Positions 44,867 to 54,180 of a DNA stretch of 64,000 nt are shown piece by piece (the stretch's first letter is position 1; every line of letters begins with the position of its first letter). A program made the position numbers and the translations under genes. This DNA comes from Leclercia adecarboxylata. Its GTDB lineage: Bacteria; Pseudomonadota; Gammaproteobacteria; Enterobacterales; Enterobacteriaceae. Where the stretch lies: the NCBI GenBank assembly GCA_901472455.1, contig LR590464.1, positions 4,836,001 through 4,900,000 on the forward strand, given 5' to 3'. Below the pieces are notes generated by a model, which saw nothing but the letters and a program-made list of their open reading frames with translations, ran no database searches and was not told the DNA's origin.

Positions 44867-45745
44867 TTAACCTCCTACGGTGACCTCAAATCCGGCACTT
44901 TCCGCCCACTGACGGTAAGCTGCCACTTCTTGCGCCGACGGAGCGGACACCTCTCTCATCGACCACTGTTGCCCAAGCAGACGATACTTTGGCTCACCGT
45001 ATTGATGAAACGGTAACAGATGCAGGTGCCTGATACCCAGAGACGTCAACAACGTAAGCGCCTGCTGCATATTCTCTTTGCTGAGCGTGTAGCCAGGGAT
45101 CAGCGGCAGCCTTGGCGTGACCGCAATCCCTTCCTGCACCAGCAACCGCAGGTTTTCCACTACCCGCGGCTGATTCATGCTGACGACCTCGCGGGCCTGC
45201 CGCGCGTCCATAATTTTAAGGTCAAACAGCACCTCATCACAGCAACGCGCCAGGGGTAGCAAGCGGCTGGCGGGCGCATCTCCGGCGGTTTCAATGGCGC
45301 AGGGCACGCCCCAGCTACGCAAACGTTGCAAAAACCGCGTCGCAAAGGGGGCCTGCATCAACACCTCGCCGCCCGATAAGGTCACGCCGCCCCCTGAAGC
45401 GCGAAAAAAGACTTCATCTTTCATCACTTCGCGGGCCAGTTCATCCAGGGTGACGTCACGCCCTACGGCCTCAAAAGCCCCGGAAGGGCATTCATCGGCA
45501 TCCCGCTGGCAGGGCGAGCAGTGCAGGCATTTACTCTTACGCCGTACGGCTTCGATCTTCGGGGAGATCGATTCCGGGTTGGCGCACCACGGGCAGGTAT
45601 GCGGGCAGCCCTTGAAGAAGACCACCGTGCGGATACCTTGCCCGTCGTTCAGGGAATAGCGCTGAATATTGAAGATGCGCGCGACCTCATCGCCGCGCGG
45701 ATCAATCACCTCACAGCTGATGCGCGGTGCGGCGGATGATGTCAT
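44867..45745 (-). CDS. pflC: Glycyl-radical enzyme activase PflC
   Basis: PflC is a radical-SAM activating enzyme that should install the glycyl radical in PflD. The radical-SAM cluster motif is CPHTCPWC (CxxxCxxC), followed by an insert rich in cysteines (CLHCSPCQRDADECP) that probably binds additional Fe-S clusters, as in dehydratase-type activases. The start at 45745 (MTSSAAPRISCEV) overlaps the 3' end of pflD and matches the 292-residue E. coli length. The frame is intact. Confidence 0.93.
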   Translation of the reverse strand: MTSSAAPRISCEVIDPRGDEVARIFNIQRYSLNDGQGIRTVVFFKGCPHTCPWCANPESISPKIEAVRRKSKCLHCSPCQRDADECPSGAFEAVGRDVTLDELAREVMKDEVFFRASGGGVTLSGGEVLMQAPFATRFLQRLRSWGVPCAIETAGDAPASRLLPLARCCDEVLFDLKIMDARQAREVVSMNQPRVVENLRLLVQEGIAVTPRLPLIPGYTLSKENMQQALTLLTSLGIRHLHLLPFHQYGEPKYRLLGQQWSMREVSAPSAQEVAAYRQWAESAGFEVTVGG

Positions 45746-48010
45746 CCTGGATCTCCTTCGACAACTCAACAAAGAAGGCGCTATAGCCCGCAACGCGTAC
45801 CACCAGACCGGCAAAATCCTGTGGCCGACGCTGTGCATCGCGCAGCGTATCGGCATTCACCACGTTAAACTGCACGTGCTGTAATTTCAGCTGCGTGAAA
45901 GCACGCAGGAAATCCGCCAGCTTATGCAGCCCCGCGTCCCCTTCCAGGGTGGCAGGTGTGAATTTAACGTTCAGCAGCGTACCATTAGATAACAACATGT
46001 TATCCAGCTTGCTTACCGATTTCAGCACCGCGGTCGGCCCCTGCATATCCTGACCCAGCATTGGCGACAAGCCGCCGTCAGCTAACTGTTCTCCGGCATA
46101 GCGCCCATCCGGCGTGGCCCCGACGACCGAGCCCAGCGGCACATGTGCCGAGACGGTATAAGAGCCGGGAGTAAAGTAGCCACCGCGCGGGTTAGCGTAT
46201 TTTTCAACTTCTTTGCAGTAATGGCGAAGCAATTCGGCGCTAATATTATCCACGTCATCAATATCGTTACCGTATTTTTCGAAGCGGTTAATCAGCCTGG
46301 CGCGTACTTTTTCCCCTTCCGGGGTGGCAAAATTCCCCTTCAGCACTGCCAGCAGTTCATCGAAACTTAAGCGTTGCTGTTCAAAGACCAGCCCCTTCAG
46401 CGCATGCAGCGAGTCGCTGAGGTTAGCGATACCAATCCCCTGCACGCCAGAGAAGTTATACCGCGCACCACCATCGGTAATATCGCGGCCCTTATCCAGA
46501 CAGTCACTGATAAACGATGAAAGCAGCGGCACCGGCGCCCAGTCGCGGTGGCCGATATCGCAGATATTGCTGCCCTCGACCATCAGTTGGATGTAATGGC
46601 TGATTTTGGCGCGGATTTGCGTCAGTAACCCCTCATAGCTCAGCGCATTATTGCCTTCGTTTTCATGCAGGCAAATTTCCATTACCTTCAGCAGGTTAAA
46701 CATGGCGATATCATGCAGACCGTAAGTTCTGCCGGGAATCGACAGTTCCACGCAGCCCACCACCGCGTAGTCGCGGGCATCTTCCAGCGACACGCCGCGG
46801 TTCAGGAACGCAGGCACGACCACTTCGTCATTAAAGATCTGCGGAATACCCGTGCCGAGACGAATGGTCTCAGCGGTTTTTAGCAGGAATGGCGTGTCGA
46901 TCAGCGCATTGGTGCGCACACCAAGGTTAGGCTGCGGCAACTGGACGTTCTGATAAGCATCGAGGCAGAGGAAGGAGAGCACGTTGACTGCGCTACGCCC
47001 ACTTTCGGTCAGCCCGCCGAGCAGGGCGGTGTAGCCGGTCGGGAACCCGGCAAAGTAGCGCGCACTGCTGGTAGAGCGTAACAGCACGATGTCATTGCAT
47101 TTCACCCACAATGACTCCAGCAATTCCTTCAGGAAAGCGGGATCTTCACCCTGCGTGAGCGAAGCCTGATAAAACGGCAGCATATACTGGTCAAAACGCC
47201 CCCAGCGACAGGGAACTGGCGTTGGACTCGTATTGCAAAATAATGTTCATGTACCAGAACAGCTGACACGCCTGCCAGAAGGTTTGCGGCTTGTGCTGGG
47301 CGTTATGGCGAGAGTTGGCAGCAATGGCCAGCAATTCCTGACGACGCTGCGCGTCAGGGCAGTTCTCGGCCATGTTTTCAGCCAACAGCGCATAACGCAA
47401 GATATGGCTTTGCGAGGCCTCAAGCAGCAGCAGTGCCGCCTGGTAGAACGGGTTATCCGGCTGCTGTTGGCAGTGCTGGCGCATCTGCGCTACCAGCTCG
47501 CCCAGGCCGTTATTCAGCAGATGCGGATAGTCGATAATGATGTGCCCCTGCCCTTTTGTCCGTCTGGTTGACGCTAAAAATCTGCGTGCTGACGGCCGCC
47601 TTCACCTCGTCAGTCATCTGGCCGTTGATAAAATCTTTCATCGAGCGCTTTTCCCAGTAAGGGAAGAGCTCGTCACGATAGATGCGTTTGTCCTCTTCGC
47701 TGATCGCAAAACGGTCCTGCGGCCGCGTCGGAAACTGTTCCAGCTCTTTCAACAGCCAGTAGGGGTCCATCTCTGGCGACATAATCCCTGCGCGCGGCTT
47801 CACGGTACGGTTACCAGCGATTAATTCCTCATCACGAATCGAAATCTCAACATGCTCAAGGATATACGCCGTGGCTTTGGCGCGACGCAGAATAACCGGC
47901 TCGCCCTCGGTCTGACGATGGCTGGCGGTATAGAGCAAAGCGCGTTCGAGCGAAATTTCTCGGTTATGTGCAAAAAGCGCAGCTTTCAGGCGCTGGGTAC
48001 GATTCGTCAT
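45711..48010 (-). CDS. pflD: Glycyl-radical enzyme PflD
   Basis: A 765-residue glycyl-radical enzyme. The radical loop RVAGYSAFFVEL is near the C-terminus, and the active-site Cys is in VVGCVELS, mid-protein. The single Cys in GCVE differs from the adjacent Cys-Cys pair of true pyruvate formate-lyase and resembles dehydratase/lyase members, so the historical name may mislead. Two extra bases near 47201 and 47555 break the frame. Correction gives the E. coli length. It lies between frwB and its activase pflC. Confidence 0.93.
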
Positions 48011-48058
48011 GAGGAACTCCTGTAAAAATACAAACCCGCCCGAATGGGCGGGAAAGGA

Positions 48059-48379
48059 TTAAGCGGTTTGCGCCAGATGGGCGTCGATTTTGTTCATGAT
48101 GGCGTCGGCACGTTTGACGGCATCGCTGATGTTGACGCGTACAATGGTTTTCCCGGCAAAACGTTCTTCAAATTTGATGCCGATATCTTTGGTCAAAATG
48201 ACCATATCGGCCTCAGCCACATCGGCGGCGGTCAGTTCGTTCTCCAGGCCGATCGACCCCTGCGTCTCCACTTTGACTTCCCAGCCCTTCGCTTTTGCGG
48301 CACTTTCCAGCGCTTCGGCAGCCATGTATGTGTGGGCAACGCCAGAAGGACATGCGGTTACAGCAATAATTTTGGTCAT
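48059..48379 (-). CDS. frwB: PTS fructose-like EIIB component FrwB
   Basis: A 106-residue fructose-family EIIB protein with phosphocysteine Cys10 in IAVTACPSGVAHTYMAAE. It matches E. coli FrwB in length and is intact. It lies 14 nt after the frwC stop and would take phosphate from an EIIA (probably PtsA) to the FrwC-bound sugar. Confidence 0.94.
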   Translation of the reverse strand: MTKIIAVTACPSGVAHTYMAAEALESAAKAKGWEVKVETQGSIGLENELTAADVAEADMVILTKDIGIKFEERFAGKTIVRVNISDAVKRADAIMNKIDAHLAQTA

Positions 48380-48393
48380 GGTTTATTCCTCAC

Positions 48394-49475
48394 TTAATTC
48401 ATTTCGAAATCTAAATCCAGGTCGTCTTCTTTCTCACTGACCGGGTCAACATTCTTGCGAGCCAAACTTTTCAATACGTTAACGCAGACTGCCGTCACCA
48501 GCGGCCCCAACGGCAATGGCGGCGAGGTAGCCGAGTTTTGCCCTCAACAACGGGCAGCACGATCACGCCGCCCCATCCTGCATAACACTGGGCACCCAGC
48601 AGCGCGGCGGTTACCGTACCGCAGGCAGAGCCCACCATGATGGAAGGGATCACGCGCAATGGATCAGCCGCCGCAAAGGGGATTGCCCCTTCAGTGACGC
48701 CAACACAGCCCATTACCAGCGCCGCTTTGCCGGCTTCGCGTTCTTCACCGGAGAAGTTTTTACGGCCCAACAGCGTCGCCAGACCCAACCCCAACGGCGG
48801 CACGCAGATGCCCACGGCGGCAATGGCAACCACGGTGTAGACTCCCTGCGACACGCAAATAAGCATGAAGGCATAGGCCACCTTGTTCACCGGGCCGCCC
48901 ATGTCGAAGGCCAGCATCAGGCCCATGATCACCGCCAGCAACACGATGCTGCCCTGCTGCATACCTTGTAACCACTGGGTCAGGCTGGTGGTCAGCGCGC
49001 CGACAGGTTCGCCCAGGCCCCACATCATCACGCCCGCGGTAATAAAGGTGCCGATAATAGGAATGACGAAGATAGGCATCACCGAGCGCAGGACCTTATG
49101 CACCGGGATTTTTTTCAGGTAATAGACCACGATGCCACCGATGATCCCGGCAATCAGCGCCCCGAAGAACCCGGCGCCGAAGCTGTTGCCGACCCAGGCG
49201 CCAATCGCACAAGGTGCCAGCGCGGCGCGCTCGGCGATGGAGTAACCAATATAGGCCGCCAGGAAAGGCACCATCAGGGTCAACCCCGCCACGCCGATAT
49301 CAAACAGCTTTTTGAGGTTTGGATCGGTCGCCGCATCCGGCACGGCGCCTTTGCCGTACAACATGACGGAAACCGCCAGCAGGATCCCACCCGCTACCAC
49401 AAAGGGGATCATGTGAGACACGCCGGTCATCAAATGTTGACGGGTGTTTTTCAGGATCTGCACCAACTCTTTCAT
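48394..49475 (-). CDS. frwC: PTS fructose-like EIIC permease FrwC
   Basis: FrwC is the membrane permease of the fructose-like PTS. It has about nine to ten hydrophobic segments, with GVSHMIPFVVAGGILLA, the conserved GAWVGNSFGAGFFGALIAG region and FDMGGPVNKVAY. Extra bases near 48498 and 48536 break the C-terminal frame after VVEGK. Corrected, it ends DDLDLDFEMN at 48394, 359 residues as in E. coli. The start at 49475 gives MKELVQILKNTR. Confidence 0.9.
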
Positions 49476-49782
49476 AAGTCGCTCCCGGGCCAGTGTGTGC
49501 CCATATCCATAAAGATGTTGTGGCAACAATAGGCAATCAGGCGGGAGGCAGACAGTGGATAAAAAGGCCATTTACTGGATTTTTGTAATGTCAGTACAAA
49601 AATGAGATCAGCCTCATAAGTTAAGCAGCCCACCAATTCTTACAGTAAGTGCTAACTTGTGAAACGACTCTCACTTTGGAACAGACATTACATTTGTCCA
49701 GCTTTTGGCATTTTTGTCACATGGTATCGGGCGACGTCGTACTTTTATTCTGTAAGGAGAAAACCATTATGGGAGAGAGGCG
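49476..49782. promoter_or_regulatory. frwC/ptsA divergent control region
   Basis: This 307-nt gap holds the promoters of two divergent PTS operons. TGTGA at 49658-49662 and TCAC at 49670-49673 suggest a CRP-like site, but the spacing is one base too long, which could be natural or another run-length error. No gene is evident. Confidence 0.4.
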
Positions 49783-52285
49783 ATGGCCCTGATTGTGGAA
49801 TTTACCTGTGAGCTACCCAATGGCGTCCATGCGCGCCCGGCAAGCCACGTTGAGACACTGTGCAACACCTTCAATGCCGATATCGAGTGGCATAACCTGC
49901 GTACCGATCGTAAAGGCAACGCCAAGAGCGCCCTGGCATTGATCGGCACCGATACCCTGGCGGGCGATAGCTGCCGGTTAATCATTTCTGGAACGGACGA
50001 ACAGGCGGCACATCAACAGCTGAGCAAGTGGTTGCGTGAAGAATTCCCCCACTGCGACGCGCCGCTGGCGGTGGCCGAAAACAGCGAGCTGGAGCCGCTT
50101 CCGGCTTCGCTCACTAACCTGAACCCGCGCCTTTTCCGCGCCCGCAGCGTATGTGCAGGTAGCGCGGGCGGCACACTGATGCGCCTCTCTTCGCTGGATC
50201 TGAATGCCCTGGGTGCGCTTCCTGCTGCACAAGATGCAGAGAGTGAACAGTCCGCGCTGGATAAAGGCTTAACGTTACTGATAAAGAACATTGAGTTTCG
50301 CCTGCTCGACAGCGACGGTGCTACCCGCGCCATTCTGGAAGCACACCGTTCGCTGGCGGGTGATACCTCGCTGCGTCAACACCTGCTCGATGGCGTCTTG
50401 CGGGGATTAAGCTGCGCTCAGGCGATCGTCGACAGCGCCAGCCATTTCTGCGAAGAGTTTGGCCGCTCCAGCAGCAGCTACTTACAGGAACGCGCGCTGG
50501 ATGTACGCGACGTCTGTTTCCAGCTACTGCAGCACATCTATGGCGAGCAGCGCTTCCCGGTCCCGGGCAAGCTCACTCAGCCCACGGTGTGCATGGCCGA
50601 CGAACTCACGCCAAGCCAGTTCCTTGAACTGGATAAAACCCTGCTGAAAGGCCTGCTGTTGAAAAGCGGCGGCACCACGTCGCATACGGTGATCCTTGCC
50701 CGCTCGTTTAATATCCCGACGCTGATTGGCGTGGAGATCGAAGCGCTGAATCCCTGGCTCAAGCAGACTGTCTTTATCGACGGCAACGCGGGCGCTGTTG
50801 TTGTCAGCCCGGACGAGGCGGTGGCGCGCTACTACCAACAGGAAGCCCGGGTGCATGACGCCCTGCGCGAGCAGCAGCGCATCTGGTTGACGCAGGAAGC
50901 GCGCACCGCCGATGGCATCCGTATGGAGGTCGCCGCCAATATTGCTCACTCCGTAGAAGCACAGGCTGCATTTGGTAACGGTGCCGAGGCCGTTGGACTG
51001 TTCCGTACCGAAATGCTCTATATGGACCGCACCAGCGCCCCATGTGAAAACGAGTTGTACAACATCTTTTGTCAGGCGCTGGAGTCCGCGCAGGGGCGCA
51101 GCATTATTGTACGTACCATGGATATCGGTGGCGATAAGCCCGTGGATTACCTCAAGATCCCCGCCGAAGCCAACCCGTTCCTGGGTTATCGCGCGGTGCG
51201 TATCTATGAGGAGTACGCCGCGCTGTTCACCACGCAACTGCGGGCAATTTTGCGCGCGTCGGCGCACGGTCATCTCAAGATTATGATTCCGATGATCTCC
51301 TCCATGGAGGAGATCTTATGGGTGAAAGAGAAACTTGCGGAAGCAAAACAGCAGCTGCGCAGCGAGCAGATCCCCTTCGACGAGAAGATCCCTCTTGGCA
51401 TCATGCTGGAGGTGCCATCGGTGATGTTCATCATCGATCAGTGTTGTGAAGAGATTGATTTCTTTAGTATTGGGAGTAATGACCTGACGCAGTACCTGCT
51501 GGCGGTCGACCGGGATAACGCCAAAGTTACCCGCCATTACAACAGCCTCAATCCGGCATTTCTCCGCGCACTGGATTACGCGGTACAGGCGGTGCATCGT
51601 CAGGGTAAATGGATTGGCCTGTGTGGCGAGCTGGGGGCGAAAGGTTCTGTACTGCCGCTGTTGGTGGGGCTGGGACTGGATGAGATCAGCATGAGCGCGC
51701 CGTCGATACCGGCCGCCAAGGCCCGGATGGCGCAGCTCGACAGCCGCGCCTGTCGCCAGCTCCTCAACCAGGCGATGGCCTGCCGCACCTCGCTGGAAGT
51801 CGAGCACCTGCTGGCGCAGTTCCGCATGACCCAGCAGGACGCACCACTCATCACCACGCAGTGCATCACCCCTGGACAGCGACTGGCGCAGCAAAGAAGA
51901 GGTGCTCAAAGGGATGACTGACAACCTGTTGCTGGCAAGCCGTTGTCGCTATCCACGTAAACTGGAGGCCGATCTCTGGGCGCGTGAAGCAGTTTTCTCG
52001 ACGGGACTGGGCTTTAGTTTCGCCATTCCGCACAGCAAATCAGAGCATATTGAGCAGTCCACCATCAGCGTGGCGCGCCTGAAGACGCCGGTACGCTGGG
52101 GCGATGAGGATGCGCAGTTCATCATCATGCTCACCCTGAACAAACACGCCGCAGGCGACCAGCATATGCGCATCTTCTCGCGCCTGGCGCGCCGCATTAT
52201 GCACGAAGCCTTCCGCAACGCGCTGGTCAATGCCGCATCCGCGGACGCTATCGCCAGCCTGCTGCAACACGAGCTTGAACTTTAA
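49783..52285 (+). CDS. ptsA: Multiphosphoryl transfer protein PtsA (HPr-EI-EIIA fusion)
   Basis: PtsA is a three-part PTS phosphocarrier. Domains in order are HPr with phospho-His16 (PNGVHARPASHVE), enzyme I with phospho-His301 (GGTTSHTVILARS) and the GGDKPVDYL/EVPSVM PEP-binding region, and a C-terminal fructose-type EIIA with its His in FAIPHSKSEHIE. One extra C near 51871 breaks the frame at the EI-EIIA linker. Corrected length is 833 residues, as in E. coli. The start has GAGAGG upstream. It precedes fsaB and gldA. Confidence 0.94.
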
Positions 52286-52296
52286 GAGGACGCAAA

Positions 52297-52960
52297 ATGG
52301 AACTGTATCTGGATACCGCCAACGTGGCGGAAGTCGAACGCCTGGCCCGCATCTTCCCTATCGCCGGCGTTACCACCAACCCGAGCATTGTGGCGGCCAG
52401 CAAAGAATCCATCTGGGATGTGCTGCCTCGCCTGCAGAAAGCCATTGGTGAAGAGGGCATTTTGTTTGCCCCAAACCATGAGCCGCGATGCTGAAGGTAT
52501 GGTGGCTGAAGCAAAACGCCTGAGCAACGCCCTGCCGGGGATCGTGGTAAAGATCCCGGTGACGGCTGAAGGTCTGGTGGCAATCAAGCAATTGAAAAAA
52601 GAGAAAATCACCACTCTTGGCACCGCCGTTTACAGCGCCTCACAGGGTTTGCTGGCGGCGCTGGCAGGGGCGAAGTATATCGCGCCATACGTCAATCGCG
52701 TCGATGCTCAGGGCGGTGATGGCATTCGCACGGTGCAGGAGCTGCAATCCCTGCTGGAACTCCACGCTCCGGACAGCATGGTGCTGGCCGCCAGCTTTAA
52801 AACGCCGCGTCAGGCGCTTGATTGTCTGCTGGCTGGATGTGAAGCGATCACACTTCCTTTAGATGTAGCGCAACAAATGCTCGGCACCCCGGCAGTAGAG
52901 TCAGCTATAGAGAAGTTCGAGCAGGACTGGAAAAACGCGTTTGGTAACCTCAACCTCTAA
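52297..52960 (+). CDS. fsaB: Fructose-6-phosphate aldolase 2 (FsaB/TalC)
   Basis: A transaldolase-family class I aldolase that, in E. coli, cleaves fructose 6-phosphate to dihydroxyacetone and glyceraldehyde 3-phosphate. The Schiff-base lysine is Lys85 in IVVKIPVT. One extra C near 52470 breaks the frame at LFAQTMSRD. Corrected length is 220 residues. It starts 11 nt after ptsA and 12 nt before gldA, so the three form an operon. Confidence 0.94.
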
Positions 52961-52972
52961 GGGAGACATGTT

Positions 52973-54076
52973 ATGGACCGTATTATTCAATCACCCGGCA
53001 AGTACATTCAGGGGGCCGATGTGCTCACCCGCCTCGGTGATTATCTCAAGCCGTTGGCGGCACGCTGGCTGGTGGTAGGCGATAAATTTGTGCTGGGCTT
53101 TGCCGAAGAGACGCTGCGCCAGAGTTTTGAACAGGCAGAGTTGTACGTCGAAATTGTACCGTTTGGCGGCGAATGTTCGCAGAACGAGATTGACCGACTG
53201 CGTCAGCTGGCGAAAGAAGCCAACTGCCAGGCCGTGCTGGGCATCGGTGGCGGTAAAACGCTGGATACTGCAAAAGCGCTGGCGCATTTTATGGATGTCC
53301 CGGTCGCCATCGCCCCTACCATTGCCTCTACCGATGCGCCCTGCAGCGCGCTGTCCGTCATCTACACCGACAGCGGCGAGTTTGATCGCTATCTGATGCT
53401 GCCGCACAATCCGAATATCGTGATTGTGGATACCAAAGTGGTAGCGGGTGCGCCCGCACGCCTGCTGGCCGCCGGGATTGGCGATGCGCTGGCAACCTGG
53501 TTTGAAGCCCGTGCCTGCTCGCGCAGCGGCGCCACGACGATGGCGGGGGGCAAATGCACCCAGGCCGCTCTGGCGTTGGCCGAGTTGTGCTACAACACCC
53601 TGGTTGAAGAGGGTGAAAAAGCGATGCTGGCGGCAGAACAACATGTGGTAACGCCCGCGCTTGAGCGAGTCATTGAAGCCAACACCTATCTGAGCGGCGT
53701 CGGTTTTGAAAGCGGCGGCCTGGCGGCGGCGCATGCTATTCACAACGGTTTAACTGCCATCCCGGACGCCCATCATTACTATCACGGCGAGAAAGTAGCC
53801 TTTGGCACATTAACCCAGCTGGTGCTGGAGAACGCCCCGGTGGAAGAGATCGAAACCGTGGCGGCGTTATGTCACAGCGTAGGGCTACCTATCACCCTGG
53901 CGCAGCTGGATATCAAAGTGGATATTCCGGCCAAAATGCGTTTAGTGGCCGAGGCGTCATGTGCAGAAGGGGAAACTATCCATAACATGCCGGGTGGTGC
54001 AACGCCGGACCAGGTGTATGCGGCGTTGTTGGTTGCCGACCAGTACGGTCAGCGCTTCCTGCAGGAGTGGGAATAA
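52973..54076 (+). CDS. gldA: Glycerol dehydrogenase
   Basis: GldA is a zinc-dependent iron-alcohol-dehydrogenase-fold enzyme that interconverts glycerol and dihydroxyacetone with NAD. The 367-residue protein is intact and close to E. coli, with the NAD motif GIGGGKTLDTAKA near residue 90 and zinc ligands in SGGLAAAHAIHNGL and HHYYHGEKVAFG. It sits after fsaB, whose product can yield dihydroxyacetone, so the two reactions fit. Confidence 0.96.
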   Translation: MDRIIQSPGKYIQGADVLTRLGDYLKPLAARWLVVGDKFVLGFAEETLRQSFEQAELYVEIVPFGGECSQNEIDRLRQLAKEANCQAVLGIGGGKTLDTAKALAHFMDVPVAIAPTIASTDAPCSALSVIYTDSGEFDRYLMLPHNPNIVIVDTKVVAGAPARLLAAGIGDALATWFEARACSRSGATTMAGGKCTQAALALAELCYNTLVEEGEKAMLAAEQHVVTPALERVIEANTYLSGVGFESGGLAAAHAIHNGLTAIPDAHHYYHGEKVAFGTLTQLVLENAPVEEIETVAALCHSVGLPITLAQLDIKVDIPAKMRLVAEASCAEGETIHNMPGGATPDQVYAALLVADQYGQRFLQEWE

Positions 54077-54082
54077 CCTTCC

Positions 54083-54138
54083 TGCCCGGCGGCGCTTGTA
54101 CGGGCCTACACTCCGTAGGCCGGATAAGCCGAAGCCGT
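54083..54138. repeat. REP-type repeats after gldA
   Basis: GCCCGGCGGCGC...CGGGCCTAC is followed by GTAGGCCGGATAAGCCGAAGCCG, two facing REP-like units before the terminator. Confidence 0.7.
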
Positions 54139-54147
54139 TAACCGATA

Positions 54148-54176
54148 AAAAAATCCCCGCCGGAGCGGGGATTTTT
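54148..54176. terminator. Bidirectional terminator between gldA and katG
   Basis: Stem AATCCCCGC/GCGGGGATT with a CGGA loop, A-rich to the left and T-rich to the right, between convergent genes. Confidence 0.9.
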
Positions 54177-54180
54177 CTGT

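Noticed and set aside
44509..54076. A new defence or mobile island in the frw-pfl-ptsA region
   Set aside because: Gene content and order match the known E. coli cluster, with no integrase, IS ends, tRNA insertion site or composition shift.
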